Source: Atopsyche davidsoni | Lineage: Eukaryota; Arthropoda; Insecta; Trichoptera; Hydrobiosidae | Direction of reading: 5' to 3' | DNA: 64,000 nt | NCBI GenBank assembly: GCA_022113835.1 | Contig: JAILWY010000015.1 | Location: 7,230,501-7,294,500 of the forward strand | In this document: positions 24,201 to 39,200 of the stretch, piece by piece | Position numbering within the stretch: the first letter of the stretch is position 1 | Layout of the letters: every line of letters starts with the position of its first letter | Position numbers and translations under genes: made by a program | Notes under the pieces: model-generated | Told to the model about the DNA's origin: nothing | Seen by the model: the letters and a program-made list of their open reading frames with translations, nothing else | Databases searched by the model: none

Positions 24201-27200
24201 GAGGAGATCAGAGATCAAGGCATAGATCCGAATTGTAATGAAATAATTATTGTCTTTGTTGTTTTGCCTTTTATAGCAAAATCCATTGGCAGGTATATCT
24301 ATTAATGATAGTTATTTATTTGTTGCCCAGAAATTTGCTTCCTTAAGGGGAGGAGGAGAACGTAATAACAAAACCCTTCACAAAAACGATTCGTTACATA
24401 TAATAATTTTGCATATTTTTGGTCCATTGTTTCTGGTTGCGGGCACTCCTCGCTCGTCGTCTCCTGCAGTCCTCCGTCCTGGTCGAGGATCCTCGTCCAC
24501 GGGCATGTCCGGCGTGCTTCCTCGACCTCGGCTCTCGCCTAATTTCTCTTTCGGGCATTCCGAGCTAAATTATGGCGATATGCATGTTGTGCGCTTCGAC
24601 GATTCCGCTATTTTTTTTTTTTTGCAGATACGCGATTTATTTGCCCACAGTTGAATATTATTGCACATCCATAAATTCCGAATAGGTACTCGATTATAAT
24701 TTGTTTTATTGCATTCTTACAGTAGTTGTGGTTTGCAAAAAAAAACCTATACCCACTTTGGTTGTTCTTCGAATGCCGAAATTGCTATACACACATTATC
24801 TCGAGAGCCTTGGTCTAATTTTAATGGAATGATGGCTATTATATAGTTAATTAGATTATATTATCTCTGCAGATAAAATACCTCCGCGGATAGACATCTG
24901 GTCGTCGATTGACATTGATTCAGACGGTGAGTTATTGAATAAGAATTGCTTAGTTGTTAATAATCGTGATTACTATTATCGACCACTTCGTTCTCGTTTA
25001 TCAATGCTTGTTATAAAATGGGTGTAATTTTAAATTGTTTTATCATGTGAGATAATCGCTCAGGATATTAAAAGAAGTATCTTACGCAGGTGACAGTGCG
25101 GATTTCACTCAAGCGACCAGATAGATTTTTTAAAATTTAGTAGTAAAATATCGACGTGTAGGTTTTTTGCGGTGCATATTAAATATACAACCTCTTTTTT
25201 AAATGAGAATGACACGTGTGAAGTAAATCGATTCCGGGCAACGGTGGTTGCCGGTGTCATCGGCTATTTGAGCCACTCCTTGTAGTCTCTGAGGCTCGCT
25301 TTCTGGAGACGCTTGGTGAACGAGTGTCTCCGCGACTTGCAAGGTCAGCTCCGCAATTGATGATGGGGTAAAGTTCCACATTCCTCAAACTGTTTTTTTA
25401 ATTTTTTTTTATGATATCGCAAACAAACCGAACACGCTAAGTGACACCGCATGTCATTCTTCCTAAATCGAGGTTTTATGACATAATATTAAAATAAGCT
25501 TGCCTCAACGAACGATGGTAAAAATATATTTGACAATAAACAAACAATATTTAATTTTCTATACAAACAATATTTAACATCTATACAGGGTTTATGTGTA
25601 TAAGTTTTAGTTTAGTTTTACTTTAGAAAGATGAAAAACTGAATCAACATACCCTTTGCTATAGCGATCTAATGATTCTTTCCTGTTTTGGATGATATTA
25701 TAACGTTTTAAAACATGAATTACTCAAATTTGATTTTAGGATCGATCGTCAGATTGACGACTATCAATCGATTAAACAGCTGGATATCTGCAATTTACCC
25801 GCGTTGAATAATTTATTACCTTGCTTCGTATGGTTTATTGCATAAGTGTATATTTGTATGATTGTATGAATTAAATATATATATATTTTTAAATGTATTG
25901 CTTAACCTTAACTTTGAATGTTGTTTGGTTTTTGTTCTTGATTAAAAAAGTTTAAATAAATATTATTATTTTATACATAGAGTTTGACAAATCGTGTTAC
26001 AATAGTAATGCAGTCGAGGTGTATATCGATAAGATATTTTGTACAAGTGCACTATCGAAAACTCAGTGCGTTGAATGTCGCAAACGAATTATTCTCGGAC
26101 CATTAAATTATCACATCAGAGTTGTTTGCACCGAGCGACTGGGCTCCTACCGGTTTTCGGCGCCTCTCGGCTACCCCCAGGGTGGAGCCAGCCGCTGGCC
26201 CACTGCCGCCGAATTAGGAAATAATGCGTCATTGTTGTTATTTCCATTTACGCGAAGCGTCCAAACTTTTACTCGACATATCCGAAGGCGTCACGTCGGG
26301 GGGGCCGCTCGTTGTCACTCCACGTCACCGGAGACGGTGCATTTGCATACGGTGACGTCAGGCTCGGCCTCCGTTTGGGGACGCATTTTTTTCCGTCGCG
26401 CTATTAATAATGAGGACGGCACGCCCGGTGTGATTCGGTGATCTGGTGATTTGGCGATTATTGCGCTTATATTGTGATGCCTCCCGTGGCACCTCCACAC
26501 GTGACGCGGCCCGCGCGGCGACCTTGGTCGTTCGCAATAAACGGACGGAATGTGTCCTTACCGGAGATTACTCATGCCGAATTGATGGATTATCGCGTTC
26601 GGCCCGCGGCGACATTTTTGGCAAATTTGTTTATTTAACGTGGCTCTATCCCCCGAGCCACGCCGCAAGCTATTTCTACGGTCAGCTTTGCATAATTATG
26701 TTTGTGACCATACAACGCTTTGGAATACAATTCAGTTTTAATTTGGAATTTATTGGGATGCTTGAATTCCCGCTTATCTTTATCAGACTCTGCTTTTATT
26801 TTTGATTGTGTCTGGAGCGACGGCAATCCCGCAGAGCCATTTCTCCAGCTGGGCAACTTTACGCGCAGATTGTTATATTGGAATGGAGCTGTTTTTTGGG
26901 TGTCGGCGAGTAATGGTCGCGAATCAATCTGCCTGTAGTTTTCGGTGAATTGAATGTTCGGCGGCATCTGCAGCGGTGCGCCGGCGGAGCGACAGGCGGC
27001 GCTGCCGGTGCGCAGAGCTCTCCCCACTCCCCTCCCGTGGCCCCCCCCTCCTCCGCCCCCCGCCCCTCGCGCAGGAATGCCGGGCGAGGCGGGAGGGGGG
27101 GGGGGGGACCGGTCCGACGACTTTTCCATGAGAAAAATGCAAATGCCCGAGCGGCCGGTCCGGCGGAGCGCCGCGCCGCGAGTGCGCCGGGGCCGCGGGG

Positions 27201-30200
27201 CACGGCTTCCGCCCGAATGTCACTCGTCGCGGCCGGGGAGACCGAGCTAACCTCGCCTGACCTAACCCAACCCCGACGTTCCGCCTCACTCGCCGCCGCC
27301 CCGCGCACCGTACACCATCCGAGATCTGCACTGCAAACCGTATAAAAATGTTCAACATCAGCAGCACCTTCCGTACTAGCTTTTAAAAATGCCAAGGCGT
27401 CGCTCCCCACTCCTACATATTGCCCGCTGAAGCTTTCGCGTCGCTTTGTACTGTATCAATAAATTACTTCAAATTAATACCGGACAAAACACTATACTCC
27501 GAGCTGTTCTTATTCGTTAAAATTGACCGTTCAGTGTTGCCGTTTCGCTACCCTGTACGCTGACAAATTAAATAATTATTTCTAAAACTAAATGGATGAA
27601 TCTGTTGCAGGCTTTGCTAAAAAAAAATAGCTCAGTCGGCTTCAGGAGAATTTCCGAGGCGCGATACCCGGCCCCTCTGCGGAGTGACATTTTTTCTAGG
27701 AATTAAGTATGCGTTTGTTTTTTTATCGCTGTGAATAATGGTCGAGTAATTTTATTAATGAGTGCACGCGAAAGTGCATTCACAATTAGTCGCTCGACAT
27801 GCACGCGGTCGTTATTGACCGTCTTTGGAATATGTTGAAGAATTAGTCATGCAAATATATATTTTTTATCGGACGTCAGTCGCTCGAATCGGAGACCGTT
27901 CTCGAGAGACGAGGCGGCGATTTGCGAGCGCGGAGCGAGCATCCGCCGGCAGGGACGGCGACCGTCGGGCGACCGGAACGGGAAACATAGTAGTTTACTA
28001 AATATCATCATTGAATATTTCATAATCCCCGCTCGAGGCTCGGTCCCGCGAGGAAAGACGGCGACCATAGATTGTTGAGTAAAAATTCCGAAAAATCCAC
28101 TCAAATATTTAGTGTATTGTGTGAAGACCGCTGGACGGGTGTCGCAATCCACAACTACCGCACGAATAAAAATAGTTTTTTCACTTGTTCAAAAATGACA
28201 CTGGGTGGAAGGGGTATTTTTTTTTTGAGTCCCTCGCGGGTGGAAGTTTCAGCAAGGTGCAGCTCGCCAGTAGCCCCGCGTGCGTGCAATTTCTCCGCAC
28301 ATTCTCCCGGCCGGAGCCCTCGCGGGGCGCCGCATTCCTGGCGGTGCCGAATCTCCGAGTCGCGCTGCGTCACCTGCGTGCTGCGTGCCGGGACGCTCGG
28401 CCCGACCCGATGTGGCGCTTTTAATCATCAAACTGACCCCCGTCTTCCTGATATAACCGCGGTGTACTCAGGCTCGGGCTCCGAAAGACCATTTTGTGAT
28501 TTGAGTCTGAGCTTTACCCTTGCGGTTCGTCTCGATGGTGGCGGTTGTCCCTTTGCGCGGGTGCGGCGGCGGGGACGTGTCGGCACGCGGGCGTCTGTTT
28601 TGGCAGGGAATCCCCAGTGTGAGGCCGACGTGTGCCCGGAATCGCAAATCGTCGGAGCTGCCGATCGACGGCGAGGACTTCGGTCTCGCTCGGCATTCCG
28701 GCGATACCGAAAGGAGCGCTTGCTCGCGCTGAAATCACCGATTCCATTTTCCGGAACGACCCCTCCCTCCGTTCGTTTGAACTTAAATTTAATTTTAGTA
28801 ATCGCTAGTGTTTTTTTATTTTTTTGATGACACCCCCAACAGTTACGATATTTTGACGCAAGTCAATAGATTAGACAGGTTTAAATTCTTGTGTTGTTTT
28901 CTGCAGAGCCCGCTTTTTGTATTATGAGCACCGGCGTTGTTCGTATTTCTCTCTGTTTACTCCCAGTCGCCGTCCCGCGACAGCGATGCGAGATGATTAT
29001 ACTGTATACACTGAAATCATGCCACACTCCGTATGTATCTTTACTAAACACCCGGCGAGTCGAGGGAAGATAACGGAACCGCGTCATATTTGAGACAGAT
29101 TTGTTGACACCCGCGTGGACGGTATCTTTTGTACGGCTCGAGTATACGGTTTCGTTTATTTTGTGAACCCTCAAATTTCCCCGTCCGGGGCTAATTCCCT
29201 TCACCTGGTACTGTCCGGCGCAGTCCTGCTCGGTTTAGCGGTGTGACAGTTCCCCGTGTCGGGTAGCTTTCGAATTTCACAAACCCATCGTCCTCGGGCG
29301 TCCTCTCGACTTTGCTGCAACGCGCGATCACCGATTTGTTCCGATTATTGTGATATACTTGAGCACGAAACATTGTTTCGCGTATTTATATTTTCTGTTT
29401 TATATACTGCAGTAGCATTAGCATTGAATATCGGTTGTTTTGATTCTCTATTGATTTTAATATAAGAATCAAATATAACTCTTGGGTGGTCTTATATAAA
29501 CAACTAGCCACTTTATTTGATTGCAGTGTATGTGTATTTATATCAGATTGAGCGGTTAATATTGAATAGTATTAGCATAAATAATAATTTTAAATCTTCT
29601 ACTGTGTTAGATTTTCGTAATCCGTGGAGGCTTTGTAACCGGGTGTGATTTTGTAGAGCTTGCCAAAGTTCGGTCTGCGCGGGGATGGGACGTCTCCCGA
29701 GACCCACCCACCCGTGGGCTGCTGCGCGGTGACCTTGGGGCCGGCACGTCTTCTCTCTCGCACGCGAGACAACTCAAATATCATTCGGCATATGAAATTA
29801 CGGTAAAACTAAACACGTTAGGATATAACCCAAGCCGGGCACGCCCGCCGGCGCTGGTACACTTGCGGGGCCTCGCGTGCCGGCCTCGCGCTCGGGAGCG
29901 CCATCGCCATCGTCATCGTCATCACCATCGCCATCGCCGGCCACCTCGGGCCCGCGCTCGTCTCCCTGTGCACCTCCAAGGATCGAACCCGCCGGCCGAC
30001 TCGTGTACGCGGCGCACGCGAAACGACGGCAGAACGCCGGGAAAGTTGGCGTTAAATTATTCAAACGAACGTCAGATCTTTCTGGCGTGATTTTTTGTCA
30101 AATAAAATGCGACAAAAATACGTTGAGTCAGTATATATTTTGTTATGAACTGATAACCCCCTTTTGTGAGTGATACTATAATTTCTGGAACGCTTACAAT

Positions 30201-33200
30201 GAGCGCGCTGATATCTCGCCTAATTCAGTGCAGAGCAGTGTCTTAACAATATTTGTTATTATTTTGATAACGTGGAAACGCACATCTGTTTAGTATTTCA
30301 TACTGCGCGAGCAAATGAATTATCGTGCACGGAGGTGCTCCCATCCGAAACCTGGGATGCTGCAAGGATACCCGGGCAGATTGGCTCCATTGTGTGCAGA
30401 GCATTTACTCGTCCCAGCCCGGCTCCGAAATTACTCCGCCACTTGCGGCGGCCGGTCGTCCGATTGGCCTGCAGCTTTGATACGCGAAATCTAGCATTGT
30501 TAAGGCTGTGGTCAAAATTATAAATCTAAAACCCCCTACCCCCGCTGCGATGCGACTGACAGCCGAACGGTAGCTAGCCGGTAGCATCCTCTTTTTTGTT
30601 TGGGCTAAAATATTAAAGACGCTAATGGATATTAAAAAAAAATATTGATGTATATTTTGAAATCATTATGTTTGTTACACTACGAAACTCAATTGCATCA
30701 TGTTAAAAAGATAGTTTGTTCATTTCAATGGATACTTTTGTGTTTAATATTTTGTTAAAATACACAGCATATTTCATTTACGGTTTAAAAAACCTTCGAT
30801 AAAATTTATAGTTATCACTTGTAAGATACCTTAAGATCGGTTTATCATTATATATTTGTACCATTATACAAACATAACCCCACCGTAACGAATTAATACA
30901 ATACTATAAAATTGACCAAGCAAATATTAATATTTAATTTAAACGTGTTTGTAACTATTCCCCTTCTCCGTGCAACTCCGGCCGACGATGCGGGCTCAGC
31001 GGTATGCTTGCGCAGAAAGCCGCAAGTGAAATGTCACCCGCTCGCTATCTGAGGTTTGCTATTGCGAGGAGCCGGGGAAAACTCCTCGGCCAGACCTCTG
31101 GCGATCCGCGGCGGTTGGATCATCCGACACCCGTCACCGATGTTGACAGAGGCGGCCACTTGGTATTGTTCTCATTATCGAATGCTTTAGCAGCCGATTA
31201 ATTTTATGTATGTGATGCCTTTTTGCAAATTCGCGATGGTTTGTGAATATGGCCATGTCGATCCCTACTTAGAGCCCAACAGGAGGGCGATCGCGAACTC
31301 GTGGACTGGATTACTTTGCATGACATTAATTACACGACTGCGAGGCCATGACAGCAAATTGACGTGCACTGGTGTCGTTTTTCGGTAGAGATTGAACCAA
31401 CACTGCCTTCTGGGTGGAGAAGAGCACCGTCGTATGCAACATCCAAATCAAAATATTTTTCGTACCACCACCCTTGATGTAAAGTTTTGGACAGTAAATT
31501 CCACACTCGTATGCAATTATAAATTTTACAAAGGTTCTCGAGAAGTTTCCACGTATAGTACCTACAATAGCAAACCATTATTTATGTAATTAATGTTTAC
31601 CAATACCACCATTAGTGCGGTATTGTCGTAATTCAATGTAAACATTTAGTAACCCATTTGTGCCCGTGCCTTAATTTACATGCAGATTAAGTAAACGAGC
31701 ATTACAATAATTAACATAATATTTAGGTGGGTTAAGTAGCATTTATGCTGGCATAATTGTCCTATAGTTTAAAATTTACTATTTTTTTTATTTTTAAATG
31801 CTCTAGTTAATATTATTCAAGAATCCATATGGCAGAAAGTTTCAGTTTGAGTCTCATTCTGGGATTGAAAACTCAAATCCCTTTTGATCGTTTTTGTGTT
31901 CCTCTTATATTTTTTGCAGCGGGGGGAGGTCAAATCAATCCAATCGGTATCGGAAGAAGTAAATATATTTCACGGAATCGATAGTCGTTCAATCTCAATT
32001 CCGCAAACAAATAGCTAATGAATGAACGCGCTTCGTACAAAAAAAAAAAAAACAAAAGCTTCAGTCACGGCGCGCCATTATGCAGCTAATTTATTGACAT
32101 CTTTGAATTGAGAGTCCGGCAGTGACGGGCGGGAATCGCGGTCCGTAGTAGACTGAGGTCTGAATGGAGTTTTTTTCTGGCGTATTTCAGCTTAGCCGAA
32201 AAGAGACTGGCGGCTCGCCGCCGGGGCCGGGAATGCGGCCGGAATCCTGCCGCGTTACGCAACCGAGCCATCCTCCGAGCTCGCCAACCCGAGCTCGCCA
32301 ACCCGCGCGGAACACCGGCCAAGGCGCTGACTTTGCCCGCCCGCGATACTCCAATCTACCTCCACTCCCCCCCCCCCCCCCCCCGATCGTTCGGAAACAT
32401 TGCCTAAGGTTGTGATTAAGTTGAACTAAAATGGCAATTCAAATCTTTCCATTACACCGGTAACATTCTTTGCAGTCAATTGAGCAATTTTAATTGTAAT
32501 ATTTTCGCTCGCGCAGTTGCGTTTCATTCATAGTATTTCATTTTTAAGCAAACACGTTGTCGTATTGATTTCTCATTGATCCGAGAAGCGCGGACCGGAG
32601 CGACAGCGATAGTTCTATCGCGAAACGTGCGAGATTGTTTACGCCCAGCTGTCGACAACATTCTGGGGTTTTTCCGACTCTAGTCAACAAACTGCGCGCG
32701 AGGAGATCCTCTCGGGGGTCGCGGGCCGCATTCCTCGCCGTTTGTCAATTTCGCCTCGCACCGAGCAGCGCCGGCGTCACGTGCCGCCACGTCACGTCAC
32801 GTCACCGTTTCCCGCCGGTCGGCAAATAGAAAGGCAAGTGAGCGCAGTAAAGCGATGGCAGATATTTTTACGTTCCCCTATCATCGAGAATTGTATTTTG
32901 GTCAAAGAGAATATGCTGGTGTATCGTTCATTATTATTTACCTTTGAATTTGATATTTCATACTCGGTAACTAAACTGAAAAAAACTAGAAAAGGTTTGC
33001 GCATTGGGATGTAAATATGCCGTTTATGTGGTGTTCCATCGTCAGCATGTCCGAATGCTTTTCGGAAACGATCGACCCGGTTCGCTCGTGTCGTGCATTG
33101 GCACGCCAGTGCGAGTATTTGCTATTGTTTATTTTTTTTTCCTGAATAAATTAATTTTCTCCGCCAGCTCTGATATCGTTTGCATAGTTCCCATCGTTTG

Positions 33201-36200
33201 GAATGCGTCTACTCGCAATTAGCAGCGGAATTTTCTAATCGGGATGCTCAATTGTAAAGCATTTCACAAATTGACGCGAACATATCCGCAGCGATCTATT
33301 TGCACTCACTGCCCGACCTGGTGATGAAGCCAAATACGCTCCGATGCGATTTCTGGGGGGGGGCGTTTCGTTGTGGATATTTTTTAATGACCAAAATGTC
33401 ATAATTTCATTTTAAAATGCAAAAACTAAAATCATCGGCTTGTCTTTTTGTGTGTATCGATTAATATGGTATTGACTCTATGATCGTAATATGCAGGGTG
33501 ATATCTAACTATTCTTACAAAAAAATACCTGATAACTCCCAAATGATAACAGTAGGTAGGAAATTTAATTAAATTCATTGTTTTTCGTAATCAAACTACC
33601 TAAATAATCAATCTTTTTGATAGAGAATACTTGGTGAAATTCCATCTTAATATTTTAAATAAAATACTTAGTGATTTTTCCACATGTTAATTTATCAAAC
33701 TCACATTACTCTTAAATTACCCCTTACCACCTGACAACCATTCTCTCTCTTTTTAACAACATCTCCCTTTAACAATTGTTTACTTAATTGCTTGTTATTA
33801 TATAAATTCTCACTCAGTTCGACAATGCCAACGCGAAAGGTTGGCGAAACTGGTCACCAATAAAAATTAGCACGTGGAAAAATAACTCCAGTATTTTATT
33901 TATAATATTACGTCAATTTGACATTCTCATCGAATAAAAGCGTAACAATTCACAAACAAAACAGTAACGGGAATCTGACGCGTAGGCTCAGGTATCTAGC
34001 ATAAATTGCCATAAATTTACAACAGCCGTGCTTTTTTTCGCGTCGCTTTGTGAAAGGCTCAGTGCAGCGGGCGCACAACTGACAATCGACAGGTAACCGG
34101 TGACCATTGGCGTCTTCTTTTGCATTGCTTACGTTGGCAAAGACAACTGCTTACCCATTCGGTTGTTTCGCAGCGGGTGGAACTCAAGTTCAACAATCTC
34201 CGCTGCGTGCGCAAAGCTCTGCATTTCCTCACCGCGGTGAACTCTGCCGGCTGCTGTTTCCCCGGAGCGTCCGACTTTTAGTACAACGCAAATTATTTTA
34301 TTTCACAAGTCATTTTGTATTACTCCACAAGAGGAGATGTTTAGGCGTATATGTTTTTTTAAATTATTTCGATGAAACTCTAAGTCAGTGCAGTATCCGT
34401 CCTCATTCGAATGCGCCCTCGGTTTTGAGGCGAGAGTTCACCGGTGACCGCTCCACATTTGCCGGCAAGGAAGCTCCTGGGTCTCTCTCGGCCTGGCGCA
34501 ACAAAGACGGCGCATTAAGGCACGGCCTGTCATAGGAAGACTATGCGGCCGGCGGGCCTTTGTCCCCGCCGCGTGCCGGGCCCGCGTTTGGCCCCCGCGC
34601 CCCCGCCCCGTCTATTCGTGGAATGCACCGGCGCAGGAATGCCGGGCGCTCTCGCGGTCTTGTTTACCGCCGGCCAGATGGAGCGCCGGCCTGACCCGCC
34701 GGTCCTTTATCTTCTGTTGACCTCGGCGGGCCGGGATGCTGGGGTTGCGCCCGTTGCGCCCGTCCGTTGTCACCGGGCTGGCGCTGTTCGTCTCTCTCGA
34801 GTTTGTTCAATCGTCTCCTCGGTCCCCGATAATCCCCGGTTGACTTGATCAGTGTTCCACCTTGTGGGTTCATGCCCCATCTTTGGCCTTCAGAGACACC
34901 AACTGGAGAGCCAATGCCGACAGGAGGGCCTGAAGTCAGCGGCGAGACACCCACAATTGATAAAGTCACTGGATAGCTTATTAAAGAGTGTCATCGGAAC
35001 CATAAAGAAGATAAACCAGCACAATTTCGGTTGACTAGTTTGGAAAGTTTCCCCAAATTGTGATGACAAACCTTGTACATAACAAGCAAGGTACCAAACC
35101 TATAAAACCCCGGATGACTTTCTGCATCTCGGTGCTTTGTCAATCAATTTAAAAAGCTTTATAATGTATATATATCGCCGAGTGCATCGTTAATCAATTC
35201 TCAAATGTTCATATTAATGAACATGTGTTGTAGATTTTTTAAAATAGAGTACGCGTGACAGTAATTTTCCTTTATGCATTGAATAGAGTCAAGTGTGTTA
35301 ATTGTGTCTCGATTTGCAGCGCTCAATTGCAAGCTGCTCGTGGTACTTCAGTACTGTCGCCTATTCATATGCAAGTAAATCGTTTTTCAATACGAGTATA
35401 CCTCACTCACCATAGAGTACCATTAGAATCCCACTGTGTTGTGCGTATCTTGACTATTTGTGGATTGTGGCTCGCCCGCGGATGGGAACTCCGGCCGATA
35501 CCATTCTATCGCGTATCGGCGCCGGGCTTAATTGCCGGGGAGTCTCGATTATGAATGCATTTATTCCGCCAGCGTTGCATTGTGCGGCGCGCCCGGCCCG
35601 CCCCGCACTTCCTAATTATCACATCCTCTGTTCCTGGCCAGATTCCATTCTCACGCTGGCGGACGGAGACGAGCAGGTTCCGCTGAAGGGTGGAACCCGC
35701 GGCCCCGAGAAAAAACCGGCCAGCCCTACAAGGCTCGCCAGCGCCGTCGTGCCGGGCTCTAGTCGTAGGTCACGAATGGGGATAGCTAGTATTTACTGTA
35801 AAAAATGGGGGAGACTTCTATAAAAATGATGAATAATCGAAGCGCAGTGGTGTGCAGTCTCCTTATAAGTGATAAAGCGTTGAATGTAAATATGCATTTT
35901 TCCACATATTAAAAAAAAAAAAAAAACCATTTGTTACTTTATTTTCAGCGAAATCGATAACGAAAGATGCAAACTTAATTATATTAATAGACTTTCTCAT
36001 TCAAGTACTCATCGTCTTTTATTAGAATTGAATGCATATAATTGAAATACTATTCACCTATGACACCTGAGAATAAATGCGGTACCGTCAATACGCTTTA
36101 CAAATACTTATTTTAAAATTCTGTAAGCATGGTTTAACCGTGTATCATTTCTAGTTGTATGAAGGAACGGCTTTAATTAAATTAAGTTGGTCTATGGACA

Positions 36201-39200
36201 GTTTGGCCAGCTAGGCCGTCCCCAGACCCTGCGGTGGCGCTCTCCAGCTGATGCTTGGATGCTTATCCCTCCGTTGATCTGCGGCCGCAATACCCTTACG
36301 GGAGCAGGTCCGAGGGATAAGGAGTAAGATGCAATCTTCATCGCGGGTTTTGTCGATAGTGGCCAACGTGACCGTTACTCAAAAAAATAGACAAGACTAA
36401 AATATTATGAGCTTGCAACTCACTTATTTTAAAAACATCTATCTTATTCAAATTCTTATACTTAACTAGTAAATCGGTCGCGTACATGCACATAAAGTAA
36501 AATTAATACTTAAAATGGCTTATTGCACCAGGCCGCAATACCAAGAAGGTGAAGATTCAAAATTATTTGTGCCTTTTGAGGGTTTTTTTTCTCATCATTG
36601 TATGTGTACCGTTGTTCCTAAAATACAATTGTGTTTTTCTCTTTAACTTTACTGATTATCACTAATAGCGTTTCTATCCAGAAAAAAATAATCCTCCATT
36701 AAGAACAAAATTTTCAAAACGATTTTACCCTGAACTGCTTATGCTGTTACTATGTCTTCTAACGATTCAAGGAACTTTGTCCATTGGCTTCATAAATCAT
36801 CAAATAATTGCACTTATTTCGATTGAATTGACCTTGCCTGCTGCATCCGAAGCGAATTGTGTAATTTGCGATTGCACGTTTCCAACATGTGGCCAACATC
36901 AACCCGCGAGTTCCCAGTCTGGGGTATCGCCTCAAGGAGAGGACGGTTTGCGCGTACCAGTGTGTATCCATGGACAGAAATAGATTATCGATGCACGGAA
37001 TCGTAAATTATATCACTACTTGATGTTTCATCGATTGAAATGTCGGTGACGATAAGATACCATTTGGCGAAAGATAACATTTTTTGATTTATAAAAAAAA
37101 ACTTAACCTAACACAACGTATGTAGAACATTAAATTACGTTGTATTTCTCATAAAACTAAAGACATAACTTTGCTTCAGTGGTTTGTAACATGTTCTAGG
37201 ATTCTGGTATCGAGTGGGATCGAATAGTACAATATTAAGGTGATTATCATATTTGCTATAAAAAAAAGCTCGAAATATGTTTCCTTTTTTTAATTATCCC
37301 ACCAACCACCCTGTTTGGCACGTGCGGGAAGGTCGTTGACAGCGGAAAATGAAAATGACAGAAAACGGCCGATTCCATTATAAACAGTAGTCTGTTGAAT
37401 GTACCCGACGATAGCATGATAATGGTTTTGGGTCGCCGAGATTGTAGACCATCTACCTGTAGGTTATATGAAAAACTTTGGAATTTCCTTGTACTGTGCA
37501 GTGCAAATTAAGCTGGGTTTTTTTGGGTGATTGCAGTGTCTAGTTATAATATATTAACAATATATTTACACGCTAATTCAAAAACTGCATATATAAATAT
37601 ATATAATTCCTGATCTGAGTGTGCTCGCCCCCGCCCCCGCCGTGTCGCCCCGTAGTCTGTCCGGTCTGGGGCGAGTGCCAAGTCCGCGCAGACGAACCGG
37701 CGAGGACTCGCCCATTCGTCTTGATTACTGTTGACTTTATTGCGCGACGATTTCGCCGATTGTCTAACGGCCTCTTTTATTTTACCGACGTCTCCCCAGC
37801 CGCGTCACTGGGTATTTTCATTTTTTTTTTTTTTTATGCTAGAGTAGGCAGGCAGGCGGGCGGGCGGGTCTCTCACTCGCGCCCGCGAGTGCACTCGAAC
37901 GTTTATTGATCGAGGACTCGCGTCATTGAGATTAACGGTGACGTCACTGCGAAATCCTAAGAAAGTACCCGTGTGTTCAACCACATATAACCACAGAGGT
38001 GGTTCAGCCGTGCGAGTTTAAAAGATATCAGTGTGCACATCTCGGGCAGTTTAAAAAATGCACAAGCGTCGTATGTTAGATTATACTACTGAATATGTTT
38101 TAAAACATGTAATTCGTTGATACTAATTTACAAGTAATGTTGCTTGTTGTAATTGAACTGTTCATATTTGAAATTTGTTTTTAGTATGAAACCGTAATTT
38201 TTTCGAGACAAGACACTGTATCACCGTTTTCGTTTTTCTAATAGCATTGCTTTGGTAGTACATTCTATGTAACAGGACTTCTGCATTTGATGTTGCGTCT
38301 ATCCATTGCTTTGATTATCATCAGCCGATTAACTCTAATGTCTTTCTTTTTGGCGACGTGTCCAGACATTTGGGTCGTTCATTTTGGAATCTTTTGTGTA
38401 GATCTGTTGAAATTCCACGCGGACCTTAGTCGCCGTGAGTGTCGCGAGAAGTCGACGGAGCTTTGGAAGATTTCCAGCGCCTGTTCTCCGGTTTGATAAA
38501 ATCCTCATTAGCGATCATAGCTGAGCGGGTGCGGCGGGCGCGGGGGGAGGAGGCTCGCATTCCCGCGCTATCTTATCTAACTTCGCTCTTATCTAAGAAA
38601 TGCGCCCATCCAGGGCCGCAAAAGCCACAGCGTGGCCGCAACACACACGTTGATGAGATTTCAAGAAAAACTCACATCACTGAGTGCACATAATAAAACA
38701 AAACATTTTTATAAGCGTGAGCTCTTTTATATTTTTAAGCTTTATATACTTCACCTTGTATTCTCACAATATTAGCTCTTCGACCCTACCGCCCTCCTCA
38801 GTTGTTGACTATCTCACTCTTCGGCGAATTCACCCACCCTCAACGCAATTATATAAATCCACGAATAAGTAACTTAACATAAGCATATTCACCTCTGCAA
38901 TTGAAGTGAATATTTTTTATGTTTTTTACATCTAATATACATGTATTAAAAAAAATAATTATATTCTAATTTCCCCATGCATTCGCGGTTGCAGCCACCT
39001 AATCAATTAGTACACGCCGGCGCTGCGTGTGTAGGTAACAGACATAATGACACATTATCTCTTTGTATTGACAGAATGTCGCGTCACTGTCAATAGTAAA
39101 TATTTTTTGCGTCCATGTCAACATAACACCAGATTCGCACCGTTATCTGCACACTAGGCATTATATTTCTGCTTAACTCTTTTATTGGCATCGGTGGTCA

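Noticed and set aside
26859..27410. Open frames of 130-180 codons on both strands of a CpG-rich patch in kibra intron 1.
   Set aside because: Same stop-codon depletion effect; low-complexity Arg/Pro/Ala products and no splice support.
29970..30020. GGATCGAACCC near 29980, like the T-arm of a minus-strand tRNA.
   Set aside because: No matching acceptor stem, D-arm or anticodon arm at the right distances.
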